The notes: generated from the sequence alone by a model not told the origin. DNA of 61,686 bases from an uncultured Lachnospiraceae bacterium (GCA_944377385.1 CALWET010000039.1:1-61686); one strand, 5' to 3'. Positions 22,020 to 33,221 are shown, numbered from the stretch's first letter. Numbers and translations are program-made.

Positions 22020-23111
22020 ATGAGCGATCCCAAAAGCGCACCTGCCGATTTTTTAAAGGAGGCCGCAGAGGTCCTTGGCAGGCGTGATGCTGACCGTCTG
22101 GAGCTCAGACGGCTGAAGGATGAAAACAGCAGACAGGAGAAAGAGCTTTCTCATCTGCGTTCTGCCATAGAAAAGGAGAAAAAGCAGATCGTAGATGACA
22201 GGAGGAACACGCTGTCATCGGAGTATGACCGGCAGCTCAAGCTTATAGCTTCCAATATCAGATCCATAAACGACAAGCGTAAAAAAGCCAGGAGCAAGGG
22301 CGTAAAGAACCGCATAAAGGAGGAGACCGCAGATCTTACAAAGGAAAGGGATGTTCGGCGTAAGGAGCTGAAGAAAACCGTTTCCGATGCAAAGCTTCCG
22401 GCCTACAGCCGCTCCAGGCTTTATTATATCCTGTTTATGCCAAGGGGGATAAAGGAGATAAGCCTGGCAGTCCTGTGCTTTATCGTTGTTTTCATAGTGC
22501 TGCCCTTCCTTCTCATGTTTTTTATACCTGGACAGAGCATATGGAAAAATCTGCTGATATTCGCAGTCATAGTTTTTGGCTTTGGAGGCCTTTATATGTA
22601 TGTACTGCACAGGACCAAATTCCGGTCTCCTGACGGGATAAAGGCAGCCAGGAAGCTGATGTCAGATATAAATGACGATGAATTGAAGATCAGGCGCATG
22701 AAAAGCCAGATCAGACGGGACAAGGATGACGGAGCCTATGACCTTGGAGCCTTTGATGATGAGCTCACTGATCTTGAGGAAAAGAGGACGGTTCTGGAAC
22801 GCAAAAAGGAAGAAGCCCTTTCAGACTTTGAAGCAGTCACCAGAGATATACTCATGGATGAGGTAAACGAAAAGTATCGTTCTCGCCTCGAAGAGCTTGG
22901 CAATGAGGTAAAAAGCAGGATAGAGCATATAAACTCAGTAGAAAAGAAGCTTTCTGAGGAGGAGCTCAGCCTTCAGTCATATACTCAATACATAGGCAGT
23001 GAAAATATGGATCAGGAAAAGCTTCAGAGGCTTGAGGCAATGCTCAGGAGCAATGAGGCTGCCAGCATAACGGAGGCCATAAACAGGCTAAAGGAAGCAA
23101 AGCCTGCATGA
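22020..23111 (+). CDS. Membrane protein with flanking coiled coils, unknown
   Basis: A 363-residue protein with AAGGAGG before ATG 22020. Residues 20-130 are a highly charged coiled coil (LKDENSRQEKELSHLRSAIE). Two transmembrane helices follow (ISLAVLCFIVVFIVLPFLLM and WKNLLIFAVIVFGFGGLYMY, about 145-200), then a second long coiled coil to the end. It has no signal peptide or known domain. Both coiled-coil arms would face the cytoplasm. Function unknown; perhaps a scaffold or envelope-linked protein. It lies 33 bases after degV and may be cotranscribed. Confidence 0.65.
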   Translation: MSDPKSAPADFLKEAAEVLGRRDADRLELRRLKDENSRQEKELSHLRSAIEKEKKQIVDDRRNTLSSEYDRQLKLIASNIRSINDKRKKARSKGVKNRIKEETADLTKERDVRRKELKKTVSDAKLPAYSRSRLYYILFMPRGIKEISLAVLCFIVVFIVLPFLLMFFIPGQSIWKNLLIFAVIVFGFGGLYMYVLHRTKFRSPDGIKAARKLMSDINDDELKIRRMKSQIRRDKDDGAYDLGAFDDELTDLEEKRTVLERKKEEALSDFEAVTRDILMDEVNEKYRSRLEELGNEVKSRIEHINSVEKKLSEEELSLQSYTQYIGSENMDQEKLQRLEAMLRSNEAASITEAINRLKEAKPA

Positions 23112-23180
23112 TAAAGTTTTCTATCCATCATGATGAATGATATACAGATACAGAAAATAAACTGAAAGGAATTTTTGTAA

Positions 23181-24569
23181 ATGGAAAAGCTTACGACAGT
23201 CAGGGAGATATTTAAGGAGAGAGACAGATTTATAGACAAGGAGATAAGCGTCGGAGGCTGGGTGCGCTCTGTCAGGGATCAGAAAAGCTTTGGCTTTATA
23301 GTCCTTCACGATGGATCCTATTTTGAGACCCTTCAGATCGTGTACCATAGTGACCTGGAGAATGCAGCTGAGATCTCAAAGTTGAATGTGGGTGCGGCCA
23401 TCATAGTAAAGGGAAAGCTTGTGGCTACCCCCGAGGCAAAGCAGCCCTTCGAGATACAGGCAGAGAGCATAGCAGTGGAGGGGGCATCCACTCCGGATTA
23501 TCCTCTGCAGAAGAAGCGCCATACCATGGAATATCTCCGTACCATGCCTCATCTGCGTCCCAGGACAAATACCTTCCAGGCAGTGTTCAGAGTCAGGTCC
23601 GTGCTGGCCTATGCCATACACAAGTTTTTCCAGGACAGGGGATATGTATATGTTCATACGCCCATCATAACTGCATCTGACTGCGAGGGGGCCGGCGAGA
23701 TGTTCCAGGTGACCACTCTGGATCCTGAGCGCATAGCACAGAGCGGCAAGGTGGATTATACCAGGGATTTCTTTGGCAAGCAGACCTTTATGACGGTTTC
23801 AGGACAGCTGAATGTCGAGGCCTTCTGCATGGCCTTCAGAAAGGTATATACCTTTGGACCTACCTTCAGGGCTGAAAACTCAAATACTACCAGGCATGCG
23901 GCAGAGTTTTGGATGATAGAGCCGGAAATCGCCTTTGCCGATATAGACGATGTAATGGACATAGAGGAGGAGATGCTCAAATATATCATAGATTACGTGA
24001 TCAGGGAGCTTCCCGAGGAAATGAGCTTTTTCGACAGCTTCGTGGAAAAGGGTCTGCTGGACAGGCTGCATAACATACTTGAGCATGATTTTGTAAGGCT
24101 CAGCTATACCGATGCAGTTGACATACTTAAAAAGCATAATGACATATTTGAGAACAAGGTAGAATGGGGCTGCGATCTTCAGACAGAGCACGAGCGCTTC
24201 CTTACGGAAAAGGAGTATGGAAGGCCTGTTTTCGTCACAGATTATCCCAAGGAGATAAAGTCCTTCTATATGAAGCAGAGCACTGACGGCAGGACAGTGG
24301 CAGGAGTGGATTGTCTGGTGCCGGGAGTAGGCGAGATCATGGGAGGCTCCGAGAGGGAGGCTGACTATGAGCTTTTGCTCAAGCGGATGAAGGAGCTTGG
24401 CATGAATCTTGAGCCCTACGATTTTTACCTGGATCTCAGAAAGTATGGCTCAGTCAGACATTCAGGCTTTGGCCTTGGATTTGAGAGGGCAGTCATGTAT
24501 CTGACCGGTATGCAGAATATCAGAGACGTTCTTCCTTTCCCCAGGACAGTGGGAAACTGTGAGCTTTGA
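23181..24569 (+). CDS. asnS: Asparaginyl-tRNA synthetase
   Basis: A 462-residue class II synthetase. An OB-fold anticodon-binding domain fills residues 1-105 ([20 protein letters not shown]). Motif 2 is [21 protein letters not shown] and motif 3 is [15 protein letters not shown]. The GE.FQVTTL segment and the SNT in motif 2 point to asparagine rather than aspartate. It charges tRNA-Asn with asparagine. Length is normal. A weak AAAGGAA site precedes the ATG at 23181. Confidence 0.95.
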   Translation: MEKLTTVREIFKERDRFIDKEISVGGWVRSVRDQKSFGFIVLHDGSYFETLQIVYHSDLENAAEISKLNVGAAIIVKGKLVATPEAKQPFEIQAESIAVEGASTPDYPLQKKRHTMEYLRTMPHLRPRTNTFQAVFRVRSVLAYAIHKFFQDRGYVYVHTPIITASDCEGAGEMFQVTTLDPERIAQSGKVDYTRDFFGKQTFMTVSGQLNVEAFCMAFRKVYTFGPTFRAENSNTTRHAAEFWMIEPEIAFADIDDVMDIEEEMLKYIIDYVIRELPEEMSFFDSFVEKGLLDRLHNILEHDFVRLSYTDAVDILKKHNDIFENKVEWGCDLQTEHERFLTEKEYGRPVFVTDYPKEIKSFYMKQSTDGRTVAGVDCLVPGVGEIMGGSEREADYELLLKRMKELGMNLEPYDFYLDLRKYGSVRHSGFGLGFERAVMYLTGMQNIRDVLPFPRTVGNCEL

Positions 24570-24628
24570 TACACTGCTTTTCAAAGATCCAGGGCATAAG
24601 ACTGCCCTGAATATATAAGGGGGAAGGC

Positions 24629-25714
24629 ATGAGATTTATCCATTTCAGTGACCTGAGGCTGGGATACAATGCAGAGAGCGGAAGGCGCTGGGAGCAGGAA
24701 AGGTCCCAGGAGATATCCGGGACCTTAAAAAAGATCATAAAAAGGGCTGAGGAGACATCCTGTGAGCTTATCCTTATTTCCGGAGAGCTGTTTTCTCATC
24801 AGCCCGTCACAGCAGAGCTTGAAGAGGTCAACAGGCTGTTTCTTTCTGTGCCCGGGACTGAGATAGTCATCGTGTCTGGGCGAAGTGATCGTATCAGGAG
24901 GAACAGTCCCGTAAGGAGCTTTTCCTGGGCGCCAAATGTACATTTTGAGATCAGTGACGGGCCTGTCAAGTATCGCTTTCCAAGACTTGGAGCTGTAGTC
25001 TATGGCATGTCGATGTATGAGCATTCCGGGAAGGGTACGGATGAGCTGGCTGACTTCATAAAGGAGGACGGAGACGAGCTTTTGATAAAGCTGGCCACGA
25101 TATGGGAGCCGTCAAGAGAAAAGGCAAAAGAGGCGTTTTCCGGCATGGACATATCCTATGCAGCCCTTGGAGGCGTGAATTCAAGGTTGGATGTGGTGCC
25201 GCAAAGGATCTGCTACCCTGGAGGCGCAGAGCCTGTATCCATGAGCGATGGAGGCCCTCACGGTATCATTGAGGGCGAGATCTCTGCTGCAAGCGGAAGG
25301 GTCATAAGGCTTGAATTCGTTCCAATGGCCTCTGTTACTTACATGCCTCTTGCGGTAAACATAAATAAATGTACGACAGAATCGGAACTGAGGGAGCTCA
25401 TATGTGCTGAGATAGAAAAGAGAGGCACCTCAAATATCTACAGACTGAGGCTTTTCGGCGCCAGGAATCCTGATGTGAGCTTTGAGCTTTCAGCAGTGAC
25501 CGAAAAATACCGCATAGCGGAGATCATAGACGAGACGGAGCCTCAGTATGACTTTGGGGCCTTGTATGAAGAGCACCCCTATGATCTGCTCGGATATTAC
25601 ATAAGCCGTCTCAGAAAGCAGAAGCGGGAGCTGTCAGAGCTGGATAAAAAGGCCATGTACTATGGTATAGACGCCTTGCTCAGGACCTCCGGAAGGGAGG
25701 AGCAGAGGGCATGA
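24629..25714 (+). CDS. YhaO/SbcD-like protein lacking the phosphoesterase metal ligands
   Basis: A 361-residue protein with GGGGGAAGG before ATG 24629. Overall order and length match the YhaO/SbcD-type exonuclease subunit paired with an SMC-like ATPase, which is the next gene (four-base ATGA overlap). The metal-binding motifs are altered throughout: DxH is DLRLG, GDLFD/H is GELFSH, GNHD is SGRSD, and the GHIH motif is ALGGVNSR. The surrounding text remains well kept (LILISGELF, SWAPNVHFE, GPHGIIEGEI). So the fold seems maintained under selection while the nuclease centre is lost. It may be a structural or DNA-binding partner. Confidence 0.7.
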   Translation: MRFIHFSDLRLGYNAESGRRWEQERSQEISGTLKKIIKRAEETSCELILISGELFSHQPVTAELEEVNRLFLSVPGTEIVIVSGRSDRIRRNSPVRSFSWAPNVHFEISDGPVKYRFPRLGAVVYGMSMYEHSGKGTDELADFIKEDGDELLIKLATIWEPSREKAKEAFSGMDISYAALGGVNSRLDVVPQRICYPGGAEPVSMSDGGPHGIIEGEISAASGRVIRLEFVPMASVTYMPLAVNINKCTTESELRELICAEIEKRGTSNIYRLRLFGARNPDVSFELSAVTEKYRIAEIIDETEPQYDFGALYEEHPYDLLGYYISRLRKQKRELSELDKKAMYYGIDALLRTSGREEQRA

Positions 25715-27540
25715 GGATAGACAGGATACACATAGATGGCTTTGGCAGGCTCAGGGGACTTGATCTTAAACTTTCTGAGGGGATGAACATAATATATGGA
25801 AGGAATGAGGCGGGAAAATCCACGCTTCACGCCTTTCTTTTGGCCATGCTCTTTGGTATTGAGGAAAAGCCCGGAAGGCTGGGCCAGGAAGCTGTCCTTG
25901 AAAGGTACAGAAACTGGTATGAACCGGAGGTATATGGAGGCGAGCTTTGGCTCAGTCATGAAGGAAGGATCTACAGACTGTGCAGGAATTTCAATAAGGG
26001 CGGCAAGGACCTCAGGATACTGGACGAAGCGGATACGGAGATAAGAGATCCGGAAAAACTGCTCTCTGAGCTCCTGCTTTCTCTGAGCTCATCTGTCTAC
26101 AGCAGCACAGCCAGCATAGGACAGCTTAAATCTGCCACAGGCAGGAATATGGCAAGAGAGCTCAAAAAGTACATAATAGGGCTGAACACCACAGGCAGCT
26201 TTGATATGGATGCGGAAGCTGCCGTCAGGTATCTCAGCTTGAAAAAGGAAAGCCTTGAAAAGCGGTATGAAACTGAGGCGACCAGGGAGTATGCCTCGGT
26301 GATAGGCCGTATCAAAAATCTTGAATCGGAGCTTGAACAGCCTGAAAATGAAAACAGATTGGGTTATCTCCATGACAGGCAAAGCGATACTGATCAGAAG
26401 CTAAGGGAGGCCGAACAAAGACATAAGGAGCTCAAAGAAAGGGAGGAAAATGCCGGGGAGATTCTGAAAGAGCAGGGCTTTGCTGACAGGACCTCCATAG
26501 ACAGGGCCGAGGAGGATATAATTAAGGCTCACGAGGATCATGTACGCAGGCACAGACAGGCCAAAAGTCTTGTACCCTCCGTCATATCGGGCATACTGCT
26601 GGTTGGAGCGCTCCTGCTTTCGGCAGCTGCCTTTTATTTCAACAAGCTTCCATCTGCCGTGTTTTTTGCGCTTATAGGGGCCTCGGTGCTTCTTCTTGCG
26701 GGAGCCATAGCAGCGGCTGCGGTGAAAAGGAGCAGGCAGAAGAGAGCAGAGGCTGTGGAGAAGGAGCTGGGAGAGAGGATACTTCCTTATCTTGGCTCAT
26801 CAGAGATAAGTGAAAATCTGCTTTTGGATATCCATGAACGGATGGAAGGCTACAGGAGGCTTTACCAGACCAGGATGGATGCGCTTGAGGAAGGAAAAAG
26901 GACGGCGGAGGAGATCATAGAGCTGAGCCGTGAGCAGGCAGAGGGACGTGACGACATAGAAAAGCAGCAGGCTGTGAACCGTGAGGTGGAGGAGAAGCTG
27001 CTGCTGCTCAATTCACTGCGCAACAGGGCCTCGGAGCTCAGGATGATCATATCTGACAACAAGCGCATCAAAAATGATATGGACGCCATAGACATGGCGG
27101 TGGAAAATATTGAAGAGCTGAGCCATGAGGTGAGATCTTCCCTTGGGGCCTATATCAATGAGGAGGCCGGAAGGATACTGTCCAAGGTGACGGCAGGGGC
27201 CTACAGAAGGCTCAGCGTTTCAGATGATATGCAGATATCAGTGGAGACAAGGGAAAGGAGCATACCTATCGAGGATCTGAGCATGGGCACCATGGATCAG
27301 GTCTATCTTGCCCTCAGGCTCTCAGCCCTCAGGCTGGTGGAGGGAGGCAGGGACGGAGAGCTGCCGGTGCTCTTTGATGACAGCTTTACTCTGTATGATG
27401 ATGAAAGGCTCAGGGGAGCCCTTTCATTTATAAGCGGATATTACAAAGGCCAGATACTGATATTCACCTGTCAGAAACGGGAAGAGACAGTGCTCAGAGA
27501 GCTTGGCGCAGCCTTTAGCAGCGTGGATATGTCTGCATGA
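25711..27540 (+). CDS. YhaN/SbcC-like AAA ATPase with membrane helices
   Basis: A 609-residue SMC-like ATPase. Walker A is GRNEAGKST near residue 32. A Q-loop region and two coiled-coil arms (residues 180-260 and 330-460) are separated by two hydrophobic helices (SVISGILLVGALLLSAAAFY and FFALIGASVLLLAGAIAAAA) in place of the zinc hook. The ABC signature is DLSMGTMDQVYLALRLS and Walker B is LPVLFDDSF. This architecture is that of Bacillus YhaN. It is membrane-associated and probably acts in DNA repair or end processing. Its nuclease partner upstream looks inactive. Confidence 0.8.
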   Translation: MRIDRIHIDGFGRLRGLDLKLSEGMNIIYGRNEAGKSTLHAFLLAMLFGIEEKPGRLGQEAVLERYRNWYEPEVYGGELWLSHEGRIYRLCRNFNKGGKDLRILDEADTEIRDPEKLLSELLLSLSSSVYSSTASIGQLKSATGRNMARELKKYIIGLNTTGSFDMDAEAAVRYLSLKKESLEKRYETEATREYASVIGRIKNLESELEQPENENRLGYLHDRQSDTDQKLREAEQRHKELKEREENAGEILKEQGFADRTSIDRAEEDIIKAHEDHVRRHRQAKSLVPSVISGILLVGALLLSAAAFYFNKLPSAVFFALIGASVLLLAGAIAAAAVKRSRQKRAEAVEKELGERILPYLGSSEISENLLLDIHERMEGYRRLYQTRMDALEEGKRTAEEIIELSREQAEGRDDIEKQQAVNREVEEKLLLLNSLRNRASELRMIISDNKRIKNDMDAIDMAVENIEELSHEVRSSLGAYINEEAGRILSKVTAGAYRRLSVSDDMQISVETRERSIPIEDLSMGTMDQVYLALRLSALRLVEGGRDGELPVLFDDSFTLYDDERLRGALSFISGYYKGQILIFTCQKREETVLRELGAAFSSVDMSA

Positions 27541-27613
27541 TAAAGGAAGCTTGATCGCGTGAAACGACCGACATAAAGTGCACAAAAATATTGAAACATT
27601 AATTGAATTTTTA

Positions 27614-27642
27614 TTCACATTAAACAATGATTATGGTATAAT
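27614..27642 (+). promoter_or_regulatory. glgC promoter
   Basis: TTCACA (27614-27619), 17-base spacer, TATAAT (27637-27642) preceded by TGG, an extended -10. The start codon is 34 bases after it. Confidence 0.8.
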
Positions 27643-27675
27643 GTTTTATACTATTACTGACGGTGAGGTGGTAAC

Positions 27676-28950
27676 GTGATTAAAAAAGAAATGATCGCCA
27701 TGCTGTTGGCTGGCGGGCAGGGAAGCCGACTTGGCGTGCTTACGAAAAATGTAGCCAAGCCTGCGGTAGCCTTTGGCGGAAAATACAGTATCATAGATTT
27801 TCCGCTGTCTAACTGCATCAATTCCGGCGTGGATACGGTCGGAATACTTACTCAGTATCAGCCCCTGCGACTGAATGCCCACATAGGCATAGGCATACCC
27901 TGGGATCTGGACCGGAACTATGGAGGAGTGGCCATGCTTTCTCCCCATGAGACCAGCCTTGGATCAGACTGGTATTCAGGGACTGCCAATGCCATATATC
28001 AGAATATAGAATATATCGAGAGCTATAATCCCGATTATGTCCTCATCCTGTCGGGCGATCATATCTACAAGATGGACTATGAGGTCATGCTTGATTATCA
28101 TAAGGCACAGAATGCAGACCTGACCATAGCCACCATGCCAGTGCCCTGGGAGGAGGCAAGCAGGTTTGGGCTTGCTGTTACGGATGAAACAGGCAGGATC
28201 ACGGAATTTGAGGAGAAGCCAAAGAACCCCAGCTCCAACCTGGCCTCTATGGGTATATACATATTCAGCTGGCCGGTGCTCAGGGAGGCCTTGATCAAGC
28301 TTAAAAATGAACCGGGCTGTGATTTCGGAAAGCATATCATACCCTATGTCAAGGAAAAGGGAGACCGTATATTTGCCTATGAGTTCAACGAGTACTGGAA
28401 GGATGTAGGGACCCTTGGCTCCTATTGGCAGGCCAATATGGAGCTTGTGGATATCATTCCCGAATTCAACCTTTACGAGGAATACTGGAAGATATACACA
28501 AAAAGCGACAACATAAAGCCCCAGTACCTGGGTCCTGAGGCCGAGGTGAACAGATCTCTCATATCTGAGGGCTGTGAGATATACGGCAAGGTAGAAAATT
28601 CAGTCCTTGGCGCCGGAGTGACAGTGGATGAGGGAGCAGTAGTAAGGGATTCCATCATCATGGCCAATGTCACCATAGGAAAGGGCAGTGTCCTTGACAA
28701 GTGCATCATAGCAGAAAACACTGTCATAGGAGCCGGCTGTGAGCTTGGGACAGGCGAGTATGCAGAATCCATGCTGGATACAAAGGTATATCAGTTCGAC
28801 CTTGTGACGATCGGTGAAAACAGTGTCATTCCCGATGGAGTCAGGATAGGAAAGAATACAGCCATAAAGGGAGTTACCGTACCGGAGGATTATCCTGCGG
28901 GAGCTTTGCCCAGCGGCGGATATATCATAAAGGAAGGTGAGGAATTATGA
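27676..28950 (+). CDS. glgC: Glucose-1-phosphate adenylyltransferase, catalytic subunit
   Basis: A 424-residue protein. The start is GTG 27676 with GAGGTGG upstream. The nucleotidyltransferase domain has [16 protein letters not shown] (ATP-binding), [29 protein letters not shown] and EFEEKP, YWKDVGT. The C-terminal third is a left-handed beta-helix with hexapeptide repeats ([19 protein letters not shown]). It makes ADP-glucose for glycogen synthesis. It overlaps glgD by four bases, so the two are produced together, as in Bacillus and other Firmicutes. Confidence 0.95.
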   Translation: MIKKEMIAMLLAGGQGSRLGVLTKNVAKPAVAFGGKYSIIDFPLSNCINSGVDTVGILTQYQPLRLNAHIGIGIPWDLDRNYGGVAMLSPHETSLGSDWYSGTANAIYQNIEYIESYNPDYVLILSGDHIYKMDYEVMLDYHKAQNADLTIATMPVPWEEASRFGLAVTDETGRITEFEEKPKNPSSNLASMGIYIFSWPVLREALIKLKNEPGCDFGKHIIPYVKEKGDRIFAYEFNEYWKDVGTLGSYWQANMELVDIIPEFNLYEEYWKIYTKSDNIKPQYLGPEAEVNRSLISEGCEIYGKVENSVLGAGVTVDEGAVVRDSIIMANVTIGKGSVLDKCIIAENTVIGAGCELGTGEYAESMLDTKVYQFDLVTIGENSVIPDGVRIGKNTAIKGVTVPEDYPAGALPSGGYIIKEGEEL

Positions 28951-30065
28951 GAGCTGTTGGTGTGATACTTGCGGGCGGCAATTCCAAAAGGATGAGAGAG
29001 CTCAGCAATAAGCGTGCTATAGCGGCCATGCCCGTAGCCGGAAGCTTCAGGAGCATAGATTTTACGCTGAGCAATATGACGAATTCACGCATACAGACAG
29101 TGGCTGTGCTTACACAGTACAATTCGAGATCGCTCAATCTCCATCTTAACTCCTCAAAGTGGTGGGATTTCGGACGAAAGCAGGGCGGACTGTTCGTATT
29201 CAATCCGACGATCACTGCGGAATCCAGCGACTGGTACAGAGGAACGGCAGATGCACTTTATCAAAACCTTACCTTTTTGAAAAACAGTCATGAGCCCTAT
29301 GCAGTCATAGCTTCAGGAGATGGCATTTACAAGCTGGATTACAACAATGTCCTGGAATACCATATTGAGAAAAAGGCGGATATAACCGTTGTTTGCAAAA
29401 AGGTGGATGAGGGAGTTGACGTAACCAGGTTTGGCTGCGTAAAGGTCAATGACGAGGGCCGTATCGTAGATTTCGAGGAAAAACCCATGGTATCGGATTC
29501 CAATACCATCAGCTGCGGCATATATGTCATAAGGCGCCGCCACCTCATAGAGCTTTTGGAAAAGTGCAACGAAGAGGACAGATACGATTTCGTTCAGGAT
29601 ATCCTGGTCAGATACAAAAACATGAAGCGTATCTACGCCTACAAGATGGATGGTTACTGGTCCAATATAGCGAGCGTGGATTCCTATTACAGGACAAATA
29701 TGGATTTCCTTGACAGGGATGTGAGGGCATATTTTGCAGCAGATCCCCAGATATATACAAAGGCGGAGGATCTGCCTCCGGCAAAGTACAATCCGGGCTC
29801 CAATGTAAAGAATTCCCTGATCTCCAGCGGATGCATACTGAACGGCACGGTTGAGAATTCACTCCTGTTCAAGGACGTGTATGTAGGAAACAACTGCGTC
29901 ATAAAGAATTCCATAGTCCTTAACAATGTTTATATCGGGGATAATACGGTACTTGAAAATTGTATAGTAGAATCAAGGGATGTCATTCGTGCAAATTCTA
30001 CCTATATCGGATCACCGGATGCGGTAAAGATAGTAGTGGAAAAGAATGACAGGTATGCTATTTAA
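28947..30065 (+). CDS. glgD: Glucose-1-phosphate adenylyltransferase, GlgD subunit
   Basis: A 372-residue GlgC paralogue, coupled to glgC by ATGA. It keeps [11 protein letters not shown] and SIDFTLSNM but has [12 protein letters not shown] where GlgC has GDHIYKMDY, and YWSNIAS where GlgC has YWKDVGT. Such changes are usual for the GlgD subunit, which modulates activity of the GlgC/GlgD complex. Hexapeptide repeats fill the C-terminus ([20 protein letters not shown]). No glycogen synthase or branching enzyme is in the window, but a GH13 enzyme lies 6 kb downstream. Confidence 0.95.
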   Translation: MRAVGVILAGGNSKRMRELSNKRAIAAMPVAGSFRSIDFTLSNMTNSRIQTVAVLTQYNSRSLNLHLNSSKWWDFGRKQGGLFVFNPTITAESSDWYRGTADALYQNLTFLKNSHEPYAVIASGDGIYKLDYNNVLEYHIEKKADITVVCKKVDEGVDVTRFGCVKVNDEGRIVDFEEKPMVSDSNTISCGIYVIRRRHLIELLEKCNEEDRYDFVQDILVRYKNMKRIYAYKMDGYWSNIASVDSYYRTNMDFLDRDVRAYFAADPQIYTKAEDLPPAKYNPGSNVKNSLISSGCILNGTVENSLLFKDVYVGNNCVIKNSIVLNNVYIGDNTVLENCIVESRDVIRANSTYIGSPDAVKIVVEKNDRYAI

Positions 30066-30106
30066 GGTACATTCATTACCTCTTGATTAGCCTTTCGGAG
30101 GGTATT

Positions 30107-30403
30107 ATGCAGATAACAGATGTCAGAGTCAGAAAGCTGGATAAAGAAGGCAAACTGAAGGGCATGGCATCCGTTACGTTTGAAGACCTCTTTGTAGTAC
30201 ATGATATTAAAATCGTTGACGGAGATCATGGACTTTTCATAGCAATGCCAAGCCGCCGCTCAAAGGAGGGCGGATTCAGAGATATAGCTCATCCCATCAA
30301 TCCTGAGATGAGACAGATGCTCCAGGATGCAATACTTACAGAGTATTTTAAGCTTCTGGAGGAGGGTGGAGAAAGCGATCCTGATGCGGATGATTTTGTC
30401 TGA
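30107..30403 (+). CDS. spoVG: SpoVG, septation regulator
   Basis: A 98-residue protein starting at ATG 30107 with GGAGGG upstream. An in-frame TTG at 30083 would make a longer, less typical form. ITDVRVRKL at the N-terminus, DLFVVHDIKIVDG and FIAMPSRRSKEGGFRDIAHP are the SpoVG signature. It is a small DNA/RNA-binding regulator of sporulation septation and virulence-type genes in Firmicutes. Its presence fits a Clostridia host but does not prove that the organism sporulates. Confidence 0.95.
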   Translation: MQITDVRVRKLDKEGKLKGMASVTFEDLFVVHDIKIVDGDHGLFIAMPSRRSKEGGFRDIAHPINPEMRQMLQDAILTEYFKLLEEGGESDPDADDFV

Positions 30404-30448
30404 ATGATCGTATAGTTTAGCCATATCTTATCAAAGCCAGATACAAAC

Positions 30449-30486
30449 AAGACCGGGACGGCTTTTGCCGCTCCGGTCTTTATCTT
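30449..30486 (+). terminator. Terminator after spoVG
   Basis: AAGACCGG..GGC with GCC..CCGGTCTT forms an interrupted stem, followed by a T-rich tail. It ends the glgC-glgD-spoVG unit. Confidence 0.75.
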
Positions 30487-30571
30487 TTATGCTGCCAGTA
30501 TCAATGCCTATATGATCAATGCCTGTTGGAACAATGTCTGTATTTTAAGGCCATACAGGATAAAGGGCCTG

Positions 30572-32071
30572 TCAAAGTATGTGCTTGTCCTTGAGCATTA
30601 CATCGTGGGCACCGCCCTCGACTATGCTTGTGGAGGATACCAGCGTGAGCTTGGCATTTTTCTGAAGCTCGGGTATGGTCAGGCAGCCGCAGTTGCACAT
30701 GGTGGATCTGACCTTGCTGAGAGTAAGGGCTACATTGTCCTTGAGGCTTCCGGCATAGGGTACCAGGGAATCCACACCCTCTTCAAAGCTGAGGTGGGTG
30801 CTGCCTCCCAGATCATAGCGCTGCCAGTTGCGGGCTCTTGAGCTTCCTTCGCCCCAATACTCCTTCATATAGCTGCCATTGACATTTATCCTCTTTGTAG
30901 GGCTTTCATCAAAGCGGGCAAAATAACGTCCGAGCATGACAAAATCAGCGCCCATAGCCAGGGCCAGGGTGATGTGATAGTCATGGACTATGCCTCCGTC
31001 TGAACATATAGGGATATATACGCCCTTTTCTTCAAAATATTCATCTCTGGCCTTGGATACTTCCATAAGGGAGGTGGCCTGTCCTCTGCCTATACCCTTT
31101 TGCTCTCTGGTGATGCATATGGCTCCGCCGCCTACTCCCACCTTTATGAAATCAGCTCCGGCATCAGCCAGGAACCTGAAGCCCTCGCGATCCACGACAT
31201 TTCCGGCGCCTACCTTTACACTGTCTCCATACTCGCTGCGGACATATTCAAGGACTCTCTTCTGCCATTCTGTGTAGCCGTCAGAGCTGTCTATGCAGAG
31301 CACGTCTGCTCCTGCCTTGATGAGAGCAGGTATACGCTCCATATGGTCTCTGGTATTGATGCCGGCACCTACCATATAGCGCTTGGAGGTGTCTATCAGC
31401 TCGTTTTCATTTTCCTTATGAGAATCATAGTCCTTGCGGAATACCATGGATACCAGATGACGATCCTTGTCGATTATGGGCAGCGAATTGAGCTTGTGCT
31501 CCCATATGATGTCATTTGCAGTCTTGAGGGTAGTGTTTTCATCGGCATATATGACATCCTCAAACTTAGTCATGAACTCGCTCACCTTTGTTGAGGGGTC
31601 CATACGGCTTACACGATAATCCCTGCTGGTAACTATGCCTATCAGCCTGCCATGAGCGCTTCCGTCCTCCGTGACAGCCATGGTGGAATGACCGGTACGG
31701 CTTTTCAGCTCCAGTACCTCAGCCAGGGTATTGTCGGGGCGAAGATTGGAATCGCTGACCACAAAGCCTGCGCGATAAGCCTTTACACGTGCCACCATCT
31801 CAGCCTCAGCCTCTATGGACTGTGAGCCATATATAAAGGAAAGTCCTCCTTCCTTTGCAAGTGCTATGGCAAGCTTGTCATCGGATACGGACTGCATGAT
31901 GGCTGAGGTCATGGGTATGTTCAGGGAAAGCGGTGCCTTTTCCCCCTTACGGAATTTTACAAGAGGTGTGCGAAGGCTTACATTGGATGGTATGCATTCT
32001 GCCGAGGTATAGCCCGGTATTAGCAGATATTCTCCAAAGGTGCGGGAGGGTTCATTGATGTAGATGGCCAT
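30572..32071 (-). CDS. guaB: IMP dehydrogenase
   Basis: A 499-residue protein with a barrel and two inserted CBS domains ([16 protein letters not shown] and [20 protein letters not shown]). The catalytic loop [20 protein letters not shown] holds the nucleophilic Cys. [14 protein letters not shown] and the [20 protein letters not shown] phosphate-binding stretch are present. The flap contains [14 protein letters not shown] with an Arg-Tyr pair. It converts IMP to XMP, the committed step to GTP. It is transcribed against its neighbours from a divergent region shared with tilS. Confidence 0.92.
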   Translation of the reverse strand: MAIYINEPSRTFGEYLLIPGYTSAECIPSNVSLRTPLVKFRKGEKAPLSLNIPMTSAIMQSVSDDKLAIALAKEGGLSFIYGSQSIEAEAEMVARVKAYRAGFVVSDSNLRPDNTLAEVLELKSRTGHSTMAVTEDGSAHGRLIGIVTSRDYRVSRMDPSTKVSEFMTKFEDVIYADENTTLKTANDIIWEHKLNSLPIIDKDRHLVSMVFRKDYDSHKENENELIDTSKRYMVGAGINTRDHMERIPALIKAGADVLCIDSSDGYTEWQKRVLEYVRSEYGDSVKVGAGNVVDREGFRFLADAGADFIKVGVGGGAICITREQKGIGRGQATSLMEVSKARDEYFEEKGVYIPICSDGGIVHDYHITLALAMGADFVMLGRYFARFDESPTKRINVNGSYMKEYWGEGSSRARNWQRYDLGGSTHLSFEEGVDSLVPYAGSLKDNVALTLSKVRSTMCNCGCLTIPELQKNAKLTLVSSTSIVEGGAHDVMLKDKHIL

Positions 32072-32233
32072 ATTTTACTCCTTGTCGATGAAAGAATTGG
32101 GTTTAAATGACAAATTTCAAATATCCTATCACTGCCTTATGAAAAATGCAAGCATAAAAGTGACAGGAAAAAGCTCATAAAGCTTTATTATATGTTATTA
32201 TAATGCATATGTTTTCTATAAGGAAGATATTTT

Positions 32234-33220
32234 ATGGACAGATTGGAAAATGAGATCATAAATACGATAAGGTGCTATAGCATGATACCGGAGGGCTCGG
32301 ATGTGGCCGTGGGCTTTTCCGGAGGAGCGGATTCCCTGTGTCTGCTTTATGTGCTGCACAGGCTCAGGCGTCTGCTCAGGATAAACAGGCTGCTTGCGGT
32401 ACATGTAAATCACAACCTCAGAGGCATGGAGGCAGAACGGGATGAGAGCTTTTCAAGAGAATTCTGCCTTGACCAGGGCATAGAATTCAAGGCAGTAAGC
32501 GTGGATGTTGCAGGGCTTTCAGAAAGCTCTGGCATGAGTACCGAGGAGGCCGGCAGGAAACTCAGGTATGAAGCTCTCAGAAGCAGTATAGGCAGTGAGG
32601 GGATCATAGCAGTTGCTCATCATGCCGATGACAGTGCTGAGACGATACTCCTGAACCTTGCAAGGGGCACGGGCTTCAGGGGCGCCGCAGGCATCCTGCC
32701 TGCAAGGGCCGGCATCATAAGACCTCTTATACGGACCTCAAGAGGTGATATACTGGCATATCTCGACAGAAGAGGTCTTTCTTATGTAACTGATTCCACG
32801 AATCTGCAAAATGACTATACAAGGAATGTAATTAGGAACAGCATACTTCCTTTGTTCAGAGAGCATGTAAATAGCCGTGTCTCCGAGCATCTTCTTGATT
32901 TTGGCTCTTACTGCAGGGAGGCAGACGATTTCTTCAGGTCAGAGGCAAAAGACTTTCTTGAAGAGTGTTCAGAGCTTGAGGGACATATCCTCAGGCTCAA
33001 AAAAAAGGAGATGAAAGAAAAACCACAAATCATAAGAAGGTATGTTATAATTGAAGCGTTCCGCAGACTGGATATCCCCCTGAAGGATCTGACCAGCGCA
33101 CATTTTGAGGCAGTGGATGGTGCCGTTTTTGCAGGACGGGGCTACCACGTGGATCTGCCGGGAGGGGTTTGTGTGGAGGATACCTACAAGGAAACATGCA
33201 TTTTCAAGAGGGAGGGCTGA
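32234..33220 (+). CDS. tilS: tRNA(Ile)-lysidine synthase
   Basis: A 328-residue protein with the PP-loop SGGADSLCLLYVLHR at residue 30 and conserved HVNHNLRG, AHHADDSAETILLNLARGTG. It adds lysine to C34 of the tRNA-Ile that reads AUA, a codon used very often in this DNA. It is shorter than Bacillus TilS (about 470): the C-terminal TilS-C domain seems reduced to about 40 residues. It begins the tilS-hpt-ftsH operon, an order conserved in Firmicutes. A TATAAT at 32199-32204 is the likely -10. Confidence 0.92.
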   Translation: MDRLENEIINTIRCYSMIPEGSDVAVGFSGGADSLCLLYVLHRLRRLLRINRLLAVHVNHNLRGMEAERDESFSREFCLDQGIEFKAVSVDVAGLSESSGMSTEEAGRKLRYEALRSSIGSEGIIAVAHHADDSAETILLNLARGTGFRGAAGILPARAGIIRPLIRTSRGDILAYLDRRGLSYVTDSTNLQNDYTRNVIRNSILPLFREHVNSRVSEHLLDFGSYCREADDFFRSEAKDFLEECSELEGHILRLKKKEMKEKPQIIRRYVIIEAFRRLDIPLKDLTSAHFEAVDGAVFAGRGYHVDLPGGVCVEDTYKETCIFKREG

Positions 33221-33221
33221 T

